A DNA stretch of 27,760 nucleotides, taken from the NCBI GenBank assembly GCA_964410485.1, contig CAYPHJ010000059.1:1-27760 (forward strand), in the 5' to 3' direction. Of the stretch, positions 14,875 through 22,603 are shown one piece after another (the stretch's first letter is position 1; each line of letters starts with the position of its first letter). The notes beneath the pieces are model-generated. The model was not told where the DNA came from. It did no database searches and saw only the letters and a program-made list of their open reading frames with translations. The position numbers and the translations under genes were made by a program. Source of the DNA: CAYPHJ01 sp964410485 (GTDB taxonomy: Bacteria; Desulfobacterota; Binatia; UBA9968).

Positions 14875-16002
14875 TTATTTCCCTTTACCGCCCTCACGGA
14901 GAATTTTTTCGAGCTCTTTCTGTGTTTCACTGTAACCTTTGAGGGATGCGAGCCACTGCGGCGTATTGAAAGCAATTTTCCCTCCCATAGCTTTCACCGC
15001 GTCCACGTCCTTCTTCATCTTCGATTCCGGATAGAGATGAAGATCCATGCCATCATGTTTCCAGAGCAGTGCTTGCCCATCCGGAGTATGCAAGTAAGCG
15101 GCAAGCAAGGCAGCAGCGTTGGGCGAACGGGAATTCTTCGGCACCGCCGCGTATCTCGGATGAATTACGGTGCCCTCCTTTACCAGCGTATGACCGACCG
15201 GCGCTCCGGTCCCCTGGAGAACGTTGACGTCGCTACCGCCGCAAGTCAAAACCAGCATCAAGAACTCTGCGCTGGTGAAGCGTTCGGCTTCGCCGCAGCG
15301 AACGAGACCGCCGATTTGCCTCGAGAGTCTCTTGACGTAATCAATGACGTACTCCCTGCCCAGCAGGCCGGGCATGGCCAATTCCCTGAAGCCAGCTGCA
15401 TAGGGAGTCGAGGCTATCTTTCCCTTCCATTTGGGATTAAGCACATCCTCCAGGCTGCGCGGAATGTCGTTACCCTTCACCAGGTCCGTGTTATAAAGGA
15501 TCCCGACGACGGCGCTGGCGAAGATGACACTGACGCCGCCCGGAGCAATCGGCTCAAAACCCGGCTCAGAGGGAATCTTTCGCGGCAAGATCGCTCCCCA
15601 CTCCACCGGTTTCAACATTTTTGCTTTCATGCCGTCAAAGATGGCCTGGGCGTTGCCCATGTAGACATCCGTGCTTGCTGGTTGTCCGGCTTCGGCCTCC
15701 TGAGCTAGCCGGAGCATCATCCTTTGCATGTCCGGACCGGGCGTGAACTGTGGTTTAAGATTGAGCCCGTACCGTTTGTTCATTCCGGCAACAAGCTCTG
15801 CCAGCCCGGCACTCCCGCCGAAGCTGTTTTGCGACCATTGACCTCTGATCACGCTTTCCTTTTTTGCGCCTTCGATGAGCTGGGCCAAAGGAGTTGCCGG
15901 CGCTGCCTGTGGTGTTTCGACCATCACCGCGCCCAGGAACAAGGTAACTATGGTGATCCAGCCGAGTCGCACCCCGAGCCTATGACTGATTTGACTAATC
16001 AT
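14875..16002 (-). CDS. ABC transporter periplasmic substrate-binding protein
   Basis: This 375-residue protein is an extracellular solute-binding protein of the type 2 periplasmic fold (FbpA/SBP_bac_6-like). A signal peptide is visible: a basic start, the hydrophobic core WITIVTLFLGAVM, and likely cleavage after VETPQAA near residue 34. The mature part shows the family pattern GILYNTDLVKGNDIPRSLEDVLNPKWKGKIA. It contains no adjacent tyrosine pair, the usual ferric-iron ligand of FbpA proteins, so iron is not a safe assignment. The ATG (16002-16000) overlaps the ATPase stop as ATGA, and a strong AAGGAGG (16016-16010) lies eight bases upstream, inside a short AAAGAAG/CTTCTTT palindrome. It should capture the ligand and hand it to the fused permease. 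Confidence 0.92.
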   Translation of the reverse strand: MISQISHRLGVRLGWITIVTLFLGAVMVETPQAAPATPLAQLIEGAKKESVIRGQWSQNSFGGSAGLAELVAGMNKRYGLNLKPQFTPGPDMQRMMLRLAQEAEAGQPASTDVYMGNAQAIFDGMKAKMLKPVEWGAILPRKIPSEPGFEPIAPGGVSVIFASAVVGILYNTDLVKGNDIPRSLEDVLNPKWKGKIASTPYAAGFRELAMPGLLGREYVIDYVKRLSRQIGGLVRCGEAERFTSAEFLMLVLTCGGSDVNVLQGTGAPVGHTLVKEGTVIHPRYAAVPKNSRSPNAAALLAAYLHTPDGQALLWKHDGMDLHLYPESKMKKDVDAVKAMGGKIAFNTPQWLASLKGYSETQKELEKILREGGKGK

Positions 16003-17138
16003 AAAGAAGCCTCCTTCTTTGATTGATCTGCTACCGAGCTTTGTTCGAAGATAAGGCCGGTCTTTTGTTCGGCCGGGAAAACCATAATGTCGGCCGGATC
16101 GATTCGCACAGACACATCGCCATTTGCGCAGACCGGAACGGTGCGGCTCTTGCCCAGCAACTCACGATCAAGAACCCGCAATTTAAAGATAAACTGGTCA
16201 CCTAGAAACGTACTCGAATTGAGCGTTGCCTGAAATGTGTTGGGTTCACCGTCCGGCTGTTTGTGGGCCAGCGACAGACATTCCGGCCGAAAGCCCAGTA
16301 GCACCTGGGCGCCGGGTACGATACCTGTCGGAATGCGCAAGTGACCGATCTGTGACTCCGCCAGTCCAGGCTGAAGCACTCTCCCATTGATCCAATTGAC
16401 CGAGCCGAAGAACTCTGCCACTTCTGCCCGTTTCGGCTTGTGGTAGATCTCATCAGGCGTTCCGACTTGCAACAGTTCGCCCGCTTGCATGAGCGCAATC
16501 CGATCCGAAATCGCCATGGCTTCTATCTGGTCATGCGTCACGTAGAGTACGGTGGAACCGAGTTGCTTGGCCAGGTCACGGATTTTGCCCCTGACTTCCT
16601 CGCGCAGCCGAGCGTCGAGATTACTTAGAGGCTCATCCATCAGCAGAATACGCGAGTTTACAGCGATGGCACGGGCCAATGCGACCCTCTGTTGCTGTCC
16701 GCCGCTCAGCAGGGTTGCCGGTCGATCCGCCAGTTCATCGAGTTGGACGAGCCGCAGCGCTTCGCGTACGCGGTTTGCGACCTCACGGCGAGCGATGCGC
16801 TGGGCGCCTTCAGCCAGGGGCAAGGCGACGTTCTGGAACACTGTAAGGTGTGGCCAGACCGCGTACGATTGAAAGACCATGCCCAATTTTCGCTGCTGGG
16901 GGGGAACCCAGGTAGGAGGTGTATCGGATGAGACCACCTGCCCGGCAATCTGAATTTCGCCGCCATCGGGTACTTCGAGGCCGGCAATACAGCGGAGCAG
17001 GGTGGTTTTGCCGGAGCCGCTGGCGCCAACGATTACGAACAGCTCGCCTTCATCGACTTCGAGTTCCAGCGCTTTGATCGCAGCAACGATACCGGCGCTT
17101 ACGGCGAACCGCTTGTGCAAACCACGGATCGAGATCAT
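15999..17138 (-). CDS. ABC importer ATP-binding protein (FbpC/PotA-like)
   Basis: From ATG 17138 this is a 379-residue ATPase that powers the adjacent importer. Motifs in order are Walker A GASGSGKT (38-45), Q-loop Q90, signature LLSGGQQQ (143-150), Walker B RILLMDEP (163-170) and switch H202 in VTHDQ. The last 140 residues form a TOBE-type regulatory domain, as in PotA, MalK and FbpC. An in-frame TTG at 17183 would add 15 residues of Pro/Arg/Thr-rich sequence; ATG 17138 gives the normal MISIRGLHKRF start, with a G-rich GAGGGGG upstream. It is the first gene of the importer operon and its stop overlaps the binding-protein start by 4 bp. The 126-bp gap upstream holds another 7-bp repeat pair. 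Confidence 0.94.
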   Translation of the reverse strand: MISIRGLHKRFAVSAGIVAAIKALELEVDEGELFVIVGASGSGKTTLLRCIAGLEVPDGGEIQIAGQVVSSDTPPTWVPPQQRKLGMVFQSYAVWPHLTVFQNVALPLAEGAQRIARREVANRVREALRLVQLDELADRPATLLSGGQQQRVALARAIAVNSRILLMDEPLSNLDARLREEVRGKIRDLAKQLGSTVLYVTHDQIEAMAISDRIALMQAGELLQVGTPDEIYHKPKRAEVAEFFGSVNWINGRVLQPGLAESQIGHLRIPTGIVPGAQVLLGFRPECLSLAHKQPDGEPNTFQATLNSSTFLGDQFIFKLRVLDRELLGKSRTVPVCANGDVSVRIDPADIMVFPAEQKTGLIFEQSSVADQSKKEASL

Positions 17139-17185
17139 CGCGCCAGGCCCCCTCGTTGAGTTCGTCCTTGGCCTTTGGTTCAAAC

Positions 17186-17235
17186 TTCAGATCTCAGAAC
17201 GGCCCTTTCTTGACATCTGAAACCTGTGATTTGCA
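17186..17235. repeat. Opposed 7-bp arrays, unit NNCAGAT (short copy)
   Basis: Plus-strand units TTCAGAT and CTCAGAA (17186-17199) face minus-strand units TTCAGAT, CACAGGT and TGCAAAT (17221-17215, 17228-17222 and 17235-17229). This is a shorter, more decayed version of the array at 20881-20947. It lies upstream of the ABC ATPase gene. Confidence 0.65.
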
Positions 17236-17264
17236 ATTCCTCGCTTAGCGAGGACCACGCGAAA

Positions 17265-17774
17265 TTAGCGATACTCTGCACCCGGCAATGGATTCGCGAC
17301 GGCCTCTTCGAGCGTTGTGGCGCGTTTCCACTCGGACGCCGGGCGGCTTTTTCCATCGGTCCCGATTTGATCCATTGCGGCATAAATCTCGATCTGGTTG
17401 CCGTCCGGATCGAGGAACTCTAGTCCGGGATTGCCGCCGGGACCGCGGCGGCCCTCGTAGACGAACTTTACACCTCTGGAACGGAGGAAGTCGCGAACTT
17501 TAAAAAGCTCGGAGACGGTTGCCGCCTCAAAGGCGCAATGGTCAAAGCCTACACGCCCTTTCTTGGGAAGGTCGTCGCGGTTTTCTGTAGGCATCAAGGC
17601 GACTGTGTGGTGATCGGTACCGCTACGGAGAAAGACCATTCCCCGTTCGTTTCGATCGGAGACTTTAAAGCCCATGATCTCGGTCCAAAAATTTGTGCTG
17701 CGCTCGATATCGCTGACGTTAAAGACGATGTGACCAATTTTTTTGATCCTGATTGGGGTTGTTTCTTCTGCCAT
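17265..17774 (-). CDS. VOC-superfamily protein 1 (glyoxalase/extradiol dioxygenase-like)
   Basis: This 169-residue protein has the vicinal oxygen chelate fold: paired beta-alpha-beta modules around a metal site. Plausible metal ligands are H15 (KKIGHIVFNV), H79 (VGFDHCAFE) and E129 (GNQIEIY), the spacing seen in glyoxalase I and ring-cleaving dioxygenases. A ~35-residue C-terminal extension (MDQIGTDGKSRPASEWK, then TLEEAVANPLPG) is shared with VOC protein 2 at 21976-22530, showing the two are paralogues. ATG 17774 has AAGGAG with seven bases of spacing; the open frame to 17864 is an Arg-rich non-homologous extension and is rejected. The reaction is unknown. It sits alone between the importer operon and the MFS/DUF1992 operon. 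Confidence 0.9.
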   Translation of the reverse strand: MAEETTPIRIKKIGHIVFNVSDIERSTNFWTEIMGFKVSDRNERGMVFLRSGTDHHTVALMPTENRDDLPKKGRVGFDHCAFEAATVSELFKVRDFLRSRGVKFVYEGRRGPGGNPGLEFLDPDGNQIEIYAAMDQIGTDGKSRPASEWKRATTLEEAVANPLPGAEYR

Positions 17775-17893
17775 GATGTTCTCCTTTCCGCGCCTGTAGT
17801 GATAGTTCGAGCCGCCTCGCAATCGCTTCAGCACACCGGCGCAATCTAGCGGGTTCTCTATCACGGAAGGGGAACCAAGGCAAAGCAGTTCAA

Positions 17894-17975
17894 ATGGCCT
17901 ATCGCATATGGCCTATGGCTCGTTTCGCTTTGATGGCGTATGGGCAGTTGCGATTTGCCATATGCCATACGTCAT
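17894..17975. repeat. Opposed 7-bp arrays, unit ATGGCNN
   Basis: Plus-strand units ATGGCCT, ATCGCAT, ATGGCCT and ATGGCTC (17894-17921), then ATGGCGT and ATGGGCA (17933-17946), face minus-strand units ATGACGT, ATGGCAT and ATGGCAA (17975-17955). The period is 7 bp throughout. This fills the gap between DUF1992 and VOC protein 1. Confidence 0.75.
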
Positions 17976-17986
17976 CTGCCGAGATC

Positions 17987-18358
17987 TTATTTGAGCCGGA
18001 GCTTTGCGACTACCTTTCTGCTGTAATAGCGGACAGAAGAGAGAGACATGCTACGGTGCCTGAGGAGGTCGAGCCGGATGAGCTTTTGTTGCAGAGTCCT
18101 AGCCAGCGAGCGGCGTTCGCAATCATCTTCTACGTATTTCAGCAGGTCTTCTATCGTGTGGATCTCTTTCAGCAACTCAGCTTCGGGTGGCAAAACGTGA
18201 GCGTTTTTCAGGATGTGATAGCTGATGCGCAAGTCTTCCGGTACCCAACTGAGGTCATCCAGCTGTAGGGGCTTTCCTTTGCCGGGCAGATCGTCAAATT
18301 CGCCGGCGCGCTGGGCTTCGAGGATTCTTTCTTCGGCAATTCTCCAGAAACTGCTCAA
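17987..18358 (-). CDS. DUF1992 (DnaJ-homologue subfamily C28-type) domain protein
   Basis: This small 123-residue protein matches the DUF1992 pattern: an N-terminal AEERILEAQRAGEFDDLPGKGKPLQL stretch (residues 8-33), followed by helical, charged sequence. The domain is also found in eukaryotic DNAJC28. It has no J domain here and its function is unknown. Translation starts at TTG 18358, whose last bases overlap the TGA stop of the MFS gene as TTGA, with AAGGA about eight bases upstream, so the two are translationally coupled. Coupling to a transporter hints at a shared role or convenience; nothing in the sequence decides this. It is the last gene of the MFS-1, MFS-2, DUF1992 operon. Confidence 0.88.
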   Translation of the reverse strand: MSSFWRIAEERILEAQRAGEFDDLPGKGKPLQLDDLSWVPEDLRISYHILKNAHVLPPEAELLKEIHTIEDLLKYVEDDCERRSLARTLQQKLIRLDLLRHRSMSLSSVRYYSRKVVAKLRLK

Positions 18359-19608
18359 GCTACACTTCCTTGCGCTGCGCCTGCCGCCGCTTTTTGTAAC
18401 TCTTCGGGCGGCCGGACGTTACGGAATATCAAATAGAAGGCGATATCGTTAATCAATTGTAGCGCGCCGCCGATGAACAAGGGAAGAGTCAACGAGACGC
18501 TTTGCATCAAATAGGTCGAGAAAGTTGGGCTGATGCCGAATGGGACGACGCGCGCTAGATTGGTCACGCCGGCCGCCGACCCTCGTTCGCCAGATTTGAC
18601 CATGGCCATCGTGAACGAGGAGCGGAGCGGATTATCCATGTAGGCGAAGTATGAACGGACTGCCATCAGGATAGCGGCGACCTGGAAGGTGGGGGCAAGA
18701 GGGATGAATAGATAAATCAAAGAGGCAATTCCGTGAGAAAAGGCCATCGTCCGGACCACTCCGATATAGCGCGCGACATACGGAGCGCTAAGAAAGGACA
18801 GGGCCGCGAGGAGATACGACACGAAAAAGAGGATCCCAAGCGACTTGAGCTCAACGCCAAAACGCAAAAAGAACCAATACGGTACGAGCGCGCCGGCCAT
18901 GCCGGCGCCGAAATTGTCCACGAATCCAAGAATGGACATTTTGGTGACGAAGACGCCGGTGCTCTTGGAGATCTTCTTTTCTTCTCGGACAGGCCGAAAT
19001 TCCTCCGTGATCGAACGATAGACGAACATAAGAGCGATACTAAAAAGGATGGTGAGCCCGAACAACGGTTTATACGAGACAACCGACGCCCACCCCCACT
19101 GCTCTTGCAGGTATTGTGGCAAACCGGCGGCAAGCGCGCCGATCGATCCTGTAATGGAGCCCACGAAGGAATTCAGGGCGAAGACACGGTTTCTAGCCTC
19201 TGGAGTGCATTTTTCAGCCAGCAGGGCTTCCTCTACTGGGTTGAATGGACCACCACCTGAGCCGCCGCCTCCCGACCCGCCCGCGCCGACGTTCGCGATG
19301 ACCACGGCGAGCAAAATGAAATAAAGACTACTGAAGAAGATCAATATGCCGTTGGAGACAATGGTCAAAACGGCGAGCAGGAGGAGGATTTTTCTGCGAC
19401 CGAAGCGATCGGAGAGATAACCCCAGACGGCCGTCAGGATCGCTCCGCTCAAATACGCCACCGAGAAAACGATGCCCACGGTAATGATCGAAAATCCCAG
19501 CTGGTCGAGGTAGATCGCGAAGATAACGTTAAGATAGGAAAAGGCAAAGGCGCGGATGCCGCGCGAAGCCATCAAGAGTTTAGCGTCACGGTGTAGATTG
19601 CGGAACAT
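18355..19608 (-). CDS. MFS transporter 2 with glycine-rich loop
   Basis: This 417-residue inner-membrane protein has twelve predicted membrane segments typical of the major facilitator superfamily. The cytoplasmic motif A between helices 2 and 3 reads GYLSDRFGRRKIL (residues 63-75). After helix 4 there is an exceptional glycine-rich run, GAGGSGGGGSGGG (108-120), followed by PFNPVEEALLAEKC. The same run sits at the same residues in MFS 1 just upstream. The genes are tandem paralogues, overlapping by 23 bp. GGAAGG lies eight bases before the ATG, within the end of MFS 1. The stop overlaps the DUF1992 start. The substrate is unknown; drug or organic-acid transport are family options. Confidence 0.93.
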   Translation of the reverse strand: MFRNLHRDAKLLMASRGIRAFAFSYLNVIFAIYLDQLGFSIITVGIVFSVAYLSGAILTAVWGYLSDRFGRRKILLLLAVLTIVSNGILIFFSSLYFILLAVVIANVGAGGSGGGGSGGGPFNPVEEALLAEKCTPEARNRVFALNSFVGSITGSIGALAAGLPQYLQEQWGWASVVSYKPLFGLTILFSIALMFVYRSITEEFRPVREEKKISKSTGVFVTKMSILGFVDNFGAGMAGALVPYWFFLRFGVELKSLGILFFVSYLLAALSFLSAPYVARYIGVVRTMAFSHGIASLIYLFIPLAPTFQVAAILMAVRSYFAYMDNPLRSSFTMAMVKSGERGSAAGVTNLARVVPFGISPTFSTYLMQSVSLTLPLFIGGALQLINDIAFYLIFRNVRPPEELQKAAAGAAQGSVA

Positions 19609-20860
19609 CGGTTAACCTTCCCCCATCCTCAATGAGTGCCGGCCCCGACTTTTCTTCGGGAGGCTTCACGTCACGAAACAGGTGGTAAAACGCGCAGTCA
19701 TGAAAAAGTTGCAGGAATCCCGCCAAGAACATGGGGACATTGAGCGAGAAAGCCTGCATGATGTAAGCCGAAAAAGTGGGAGTGATGGCCATGGGAATGT
19801 GTCGTGAGAGGGTTGTAATACCAGCCGCCGAGCCGCGTTCTTCAGGCTTGACGATGCCCATGATGAACGAACCACGCAGCGGATTGTCCATATAGGCCAG
19901 GAATGAGCGGATCACGGTCAAAGCCGCGGCAACGCCAAACGTTGGCGCGAAGGGAAGAAGCAAGTAGATCAGCGATGCCGCTCCGTGAGAAAAGACCATG
20001 GTCTTGACGACTCCAATTCGATCGGCGATCAGTGGCGCGACCAAGAACGACACGGCGGCCAACAAGTAGGAAAGAAAAAACAAGAAGCCAAGCGATTTCA
20101 ATTCAACGCCAAACCGGAGAAAAAACCAATAGGCCATGAGAGGGCCGATCAGCCCTGCGCCCAGATTGTCCAAAATTCCAAGCAGTGACAGCTTGGTTAC
20201 GAAGCGACCCCCTTGTCGCGACATCTTTATTTCTCGTCGCCGCGGCACGTGCCGCTCGTTGATGCTTGCGTAGGCGAAGATGAGCCCGATGCTGAAGAGG
20301 ATCGTCAGGCCGAACAAGGGTTTGTAGGAGGCCACCGCCTCCCAATGCCAGTTCTCTTGAAGATATTGCGGCAGCCCGCTCACTAACGCGCCAAGCGATC
20401 CCATGATGGACCCGACAAAGGAATTGGCGCCGAAGATTCGATTTCTATTTTCGGGGCTGCACTTCTCGGCTAGCAGGGCCTGCTCCACGGGGTTGAACGG
20501 TCCTCCGCCCTGCCCGCCGCCGCCGGTGCCTCCAGCGCCGACGTTGGCTATCGTCACGGCGAGAAAGATAAAAAACAACTCGCTAAAGAAGATATAGATC
20601 AGGTTCGAGACGATCGTGAGGCTTGCGAGAAGCATCAGAATTTTCTTGCGACCGTAGCGATCCGAAAGAAAACCCCACACGGCCGTGAGCAGGGCTCCGC
20701 TGGCGTACGCAGTGGAAATCACCAGGCCGATGGTGACCGTCGAGTAGCCTAGCTGATTCAGGTAGATGGCAAAGACGACCGACAAATAAGAAAACGCGAA
20801 GGCGCGCACGCCGCGCGACATCATCAGCACCAGCACGTCGCGTTGTAGTCCAGCCAACAT
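19586..20860 (-). CDS. MFS transporter 1 with glycine-rich loop
   Basis: This 424-residue twelve-helix major facilitator protein is the first gene of a three-gene operon. Motif A reads GFLSDRYGRKKIL (residues 63-75). The glycine-rich run GAGGTGGGGQGGG (108-120), then PFNPVEQALLAEKC, is in exact register with MFS 2. Identity between the two is high along the whole length, e.g. SRGVRAFAFSYLSVVFAIYL against SRGIRAFAFSYLNVIFAIYL. They therefore arose by gene duplication and may form a heterodimer or serve related substrates (inference). The ATG at 20860 has GAGG about four bases upstream. The C-terminus has an extra hydrophilic tail (PALIEDGGRLTDVPQSTP). Upstream lies a perfect pair of opposed 7-bp arrays. 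Confidence 0.93.
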   Translation of the reverse strand: MLAGLQRDVLVLMMSRGVRAFAFSYLSVVFAIYLNQLGYSTVTIGLVISTAYASGALLTAVWGFLSDRYGRKKILMLLASLTIVSNLIYIFFSELFFIFLAVTIANVGAGGTGGGGQGGGPFNPVEQALLAEKCSPENRNRIFGANSFVGSIMGSLGALVSGLPQYLQENWHWEAVASYKPLFGLTILFSIGLIFAYASINERHVPRRREIKMSRQGGRFVTKLSLLGILDNLGAGLIGPLMAYWFFLRFGVELKSLGFLFFLSYLLAAVSFLVAPLIADRIGVVKTMVFSHGAASLIYLLLPFAPTFGVAAALTVIRSFLAYMDNPLRGSFIMGIVKPEERGSAAGITTLSRHIPMAITPTFSAYIMQAFSLNVPMFLAGFLQLFHDCAFYHLFRDVKPPEEKSGPALIEDGGRLTDVPQSTP

Positions 20861-20880
20861 GTCCTCGCTCCGCGAGAAAT

Positions 20881-20947
20881 TTCAGATCACAGATTTCAGA
20901 TTTCAAAATCATCAGAACGATCTGAGATCTGGAATCTGCAATCTGAG
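20881..20947. repeat. Opposed 7-bp arrays, unit NNCAGAT (best copy)
   Basis: Plus-strand units TTCAGAT, CACAGAT, TTCAGAT and TTCAAAA (20881-20908) face minus-strand units CTCAGAT, TGCAGAT, TCCAGAT and CTCAGAT (20947 back to 20920). Four exact 7-bp steps occur on each side, with an 11-bp centre. The arrays lie between MFS 1 and the DUF1152 gene. Confidence 0.85.
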
Positions 20948-21019
20948 ATAGCATAGGTGTCGCCGATCGCGAGAAGATTCCCCGGCTGCTGACGGTTTGT
21001 CATGGCCGGCTAATCGCAG

Positions 21020-21979
21020 TTACTTGTTCTCGGCGGCGTACCATTCGCGTTCTAAATCGAGTTCCGTCTTTATAGCGATACGATGGAGCGCTTCGTTAGC
21101 CTCGTCCAGCGATGAACTTCCGCTTACGGCTTGGGCCGGACGCGCCAGGGTTTCGAACAATTTGCCCGTGGAGACAAAGAAGGTCAGCGCAGCGAGCGGC
21201 GTGAGCTTGACCGGCCTCTGGTCGCGGCGAATCTTGGTCTCACCCCACGCGCCCTGGAAGCAACGGATGGGGACGGCGCTGGCCTCTGTTGGGACCGTCT
21301 CAATGACTTTCTCGAGCTCGGCGGCTATCCTGGGAGTCAGTGACCAGGCGCCGAGCAGCGCGCGGGATCCGGCCAACTTGGCAAGTGCGAACTCGATTTC
21401 CTCAACCGAAAGTTCGCCATCGCTGCCGTAGCCAAAGATTCCCCAAAGCGTGCGCCGGCCCTGTAGTTCCAATTCGTTAAATGCTGCCAGCATGATCGAA
21501 TCCGCTAGAGGGCTCCGCAGCCCGGGCTCATTGCCCCAGGCCAACGAGTCGCCGCCAACATCAACGCCGACCAGGAGATCGATATTTAACATCTCGAGCG
21601 CCACGGTGAGACCTTCGACAACCCCCTTGGTGCCGCCGTTTATATCGATGAGGAGAACTTCCTCTTGCAGGCAAGCGGCCATTCTGGATTCGGCAAAATA
21701 GACGCCCGTCTGTGTCCGGCTTTCCGCATTGGCAAACCAGACGTAGGGATGAAGCGCTCTCACATTCTTTGCTTCATGGAACGCACGCGGTCCTGGTAGT
21801 GGATCGTAGACTGCGCGTTCCCAGGAGAGTCCGCCGAGGACGAAACTGAGGCCGCAAAATTCAAGAAACCTGGCAGTAACCAGCGCACCCGCTACGTCAC
21901 CACCTCCGCCAACACCGACGACAAGGGCGCGCGAGGAAGAGTGCAGCAGGTCCTCAAACGAGTCTGGCTTGGATGTCAT
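21020..21979 (-). CDS. DUF1152 family protein
   Basis: From ATG 21979 this is a 319-residue protein matching the DUF1152 family by its glycine-rich opening ALVVGVGGGGDVAGALVTA (about residues 17-35) and later motifs VLLIDINGGTKGVVEGL and LLVGVDVGGDSLAWG. The glycine loop suggests nucleotide or phosphate binding, but no reaction is established for the family. No signal peptide or membrane segment is seen. A longer open frame to 22156 is read through the VOC-2 gene in another frame and is rejected. The ATG overlaps the VOC-2 stop as ATGA, so the two genes are coupled. Confidence 0.88.
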   Translation of the reverse strand: MTSKPDSFEDLLHSSSRALVVGVGGGGDVAGALVTARFLEFCGLSFVLGGLSWERAVYDPLPGPRAFHEAKNVRALHPYVWFANAESRTQTGVYFAESRMAACLQEEVLLIDINGGTKGVVEGLTVALEMLNIDLLVGVDVGGDSLAWGNEPGLRSPLADSIMLAAFNELELQGRRTLWGIFGYGSDGELSVEEIEFALAKLAGSRALLGAWSLTPRIAAELEKVIETVPTEASAVPIRCFQGAWGETKIRRDQRPVKLTPLAALTFFVSTGKLFETLARPAQAVSGSSSLDEANEALHRIAIKTELDLEREWYAAENK

Positions 21980-22530
21980 CGCGGCAGGTGTGTATCCTGA
22001 CCTGGCACCGGCTGGGCAATAGCTTCCTCCAGGGATCGGACGCCGTTCCATTCGCTTGCCGGACGCACCCGGCCATCGCTGCCCACCTGATCCACACCCC
22101 AGTAGATCTCTACACTGTGGTTGTCGGGATCGCGAAACTCTACGGCGATCTGGCAACCGGCGCGACGACGACCGTCAAAATCAATTTTGACATTGTGCGC
22201 CCTCAGGCGGTCGCGTGCCCGTAGGACTTCCGCGAGCGTTGCGACCTCGAAGGCAAAATGATGGAGCTCCTTGTTGGCACACTCTTCGTCAGCCGCTCCG
22301 ACAAGCGCCAAACAATGATGGTCTGTACCGCAGCGCAAAAAAACCATGCCGCCCGGCATCATGCTCTCGGGATACACATCCGATACTTTGAATCCCAGGA
22401 TCTGACTGTAAAACTCCGTAGAGCGCTCGAGATTAGTTACTCGAATGACAATATGGCCCAGTTTGGCGATATGAAATTCCATGCCCCGCGGCGGAGTCAT
22501 GCTTTTGAGTTTGTCAACGTCCACAGCCAT
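21976..22530 (-). CDS. VOC-superfamily protein 2 (paralogue of VOC protein 1)
   Basis: This 184-residue vicinal oxygen chelate protein has plausible metal ligands H26 (AKLGHIVIRV), H91 (LHHFAFE) and E141 (HSVEIYWG). It shares GTDHH, the DFDGRRR region and the C-terminal extension VDQVGSDGRVRPASEW, then SLEEAIAQPVPG, with VOC protein 1. The N-terminal 20 residues (MAVDVDKLKSMTPPRG) precede the domain and are not in VOC protein 1. ATG 22530 follows AAGGAG at about nine bases. It is the first gene of a two-gene operon with DUF1152, with a dyad about 50 bp upstream. A ring-cleaving dioxygenase, isomerase or lyase role are all possible. Confidence 0.9.
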   Translation of the reverse strand: MAVDVDKLKSMTPPRGMEFHIAKLGHIVIRVTNLERSTEFYSQILGFKVSDVYPESMMPGGMVFLRCGTDHHCLALVGAADEECANKELHHFAFEVATLAEVLRARDRLRAHNVKIDFDGRRRAGCQIAVEFRDPDNHSVEIYWGVDQVGSDGRVRPASEWNGVRSLEEAIAQPVPGQDTHLPR

Positions 22531-22579
22531 GGCGAGTGCTCCTTACACATCAGCGTTTCACTTCCTATAACACTTCTAA

Positions 22580-22603
22580 TGAACTGAGTCTGCACCCAGT
22601 TCA
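22580..22603. promoter_or_regulatory. Dyad upstream of VOC-2, possible operator
   Basis: TGAACTG (22580-22586) and CAGTTCA (22597-22603) are exact inverses with a 10-bp gap, so the half-site centres are 17 bp apart. It sits about 50 bp before the VOC-2 ATG, where a repressor could act. No regulator gene is in the window. Confidence 0.35.

Noticed and set aside
12982..17138. Ferric iron importer as a firm call
   Set aside because: Architecture fits, but the binding protein lacks the adjacent tyrosine pair and there is no Fur-box-like site that I can recognise.
20881..20947. CRISPR array
   Set aside because: Units are 7 bp, degenerate and contiguous, with no spacers and no cas genes nearby. 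The same holds for the 8-bp and 9-bp arrays.
21980..22156. N-terminal extension of the DUF1152 protein
   Set aside because: It runs out of frame through the VOC-2 gene and reads Arg/Gly/Pro-rich. The ATGA overlap supports the shorter form.
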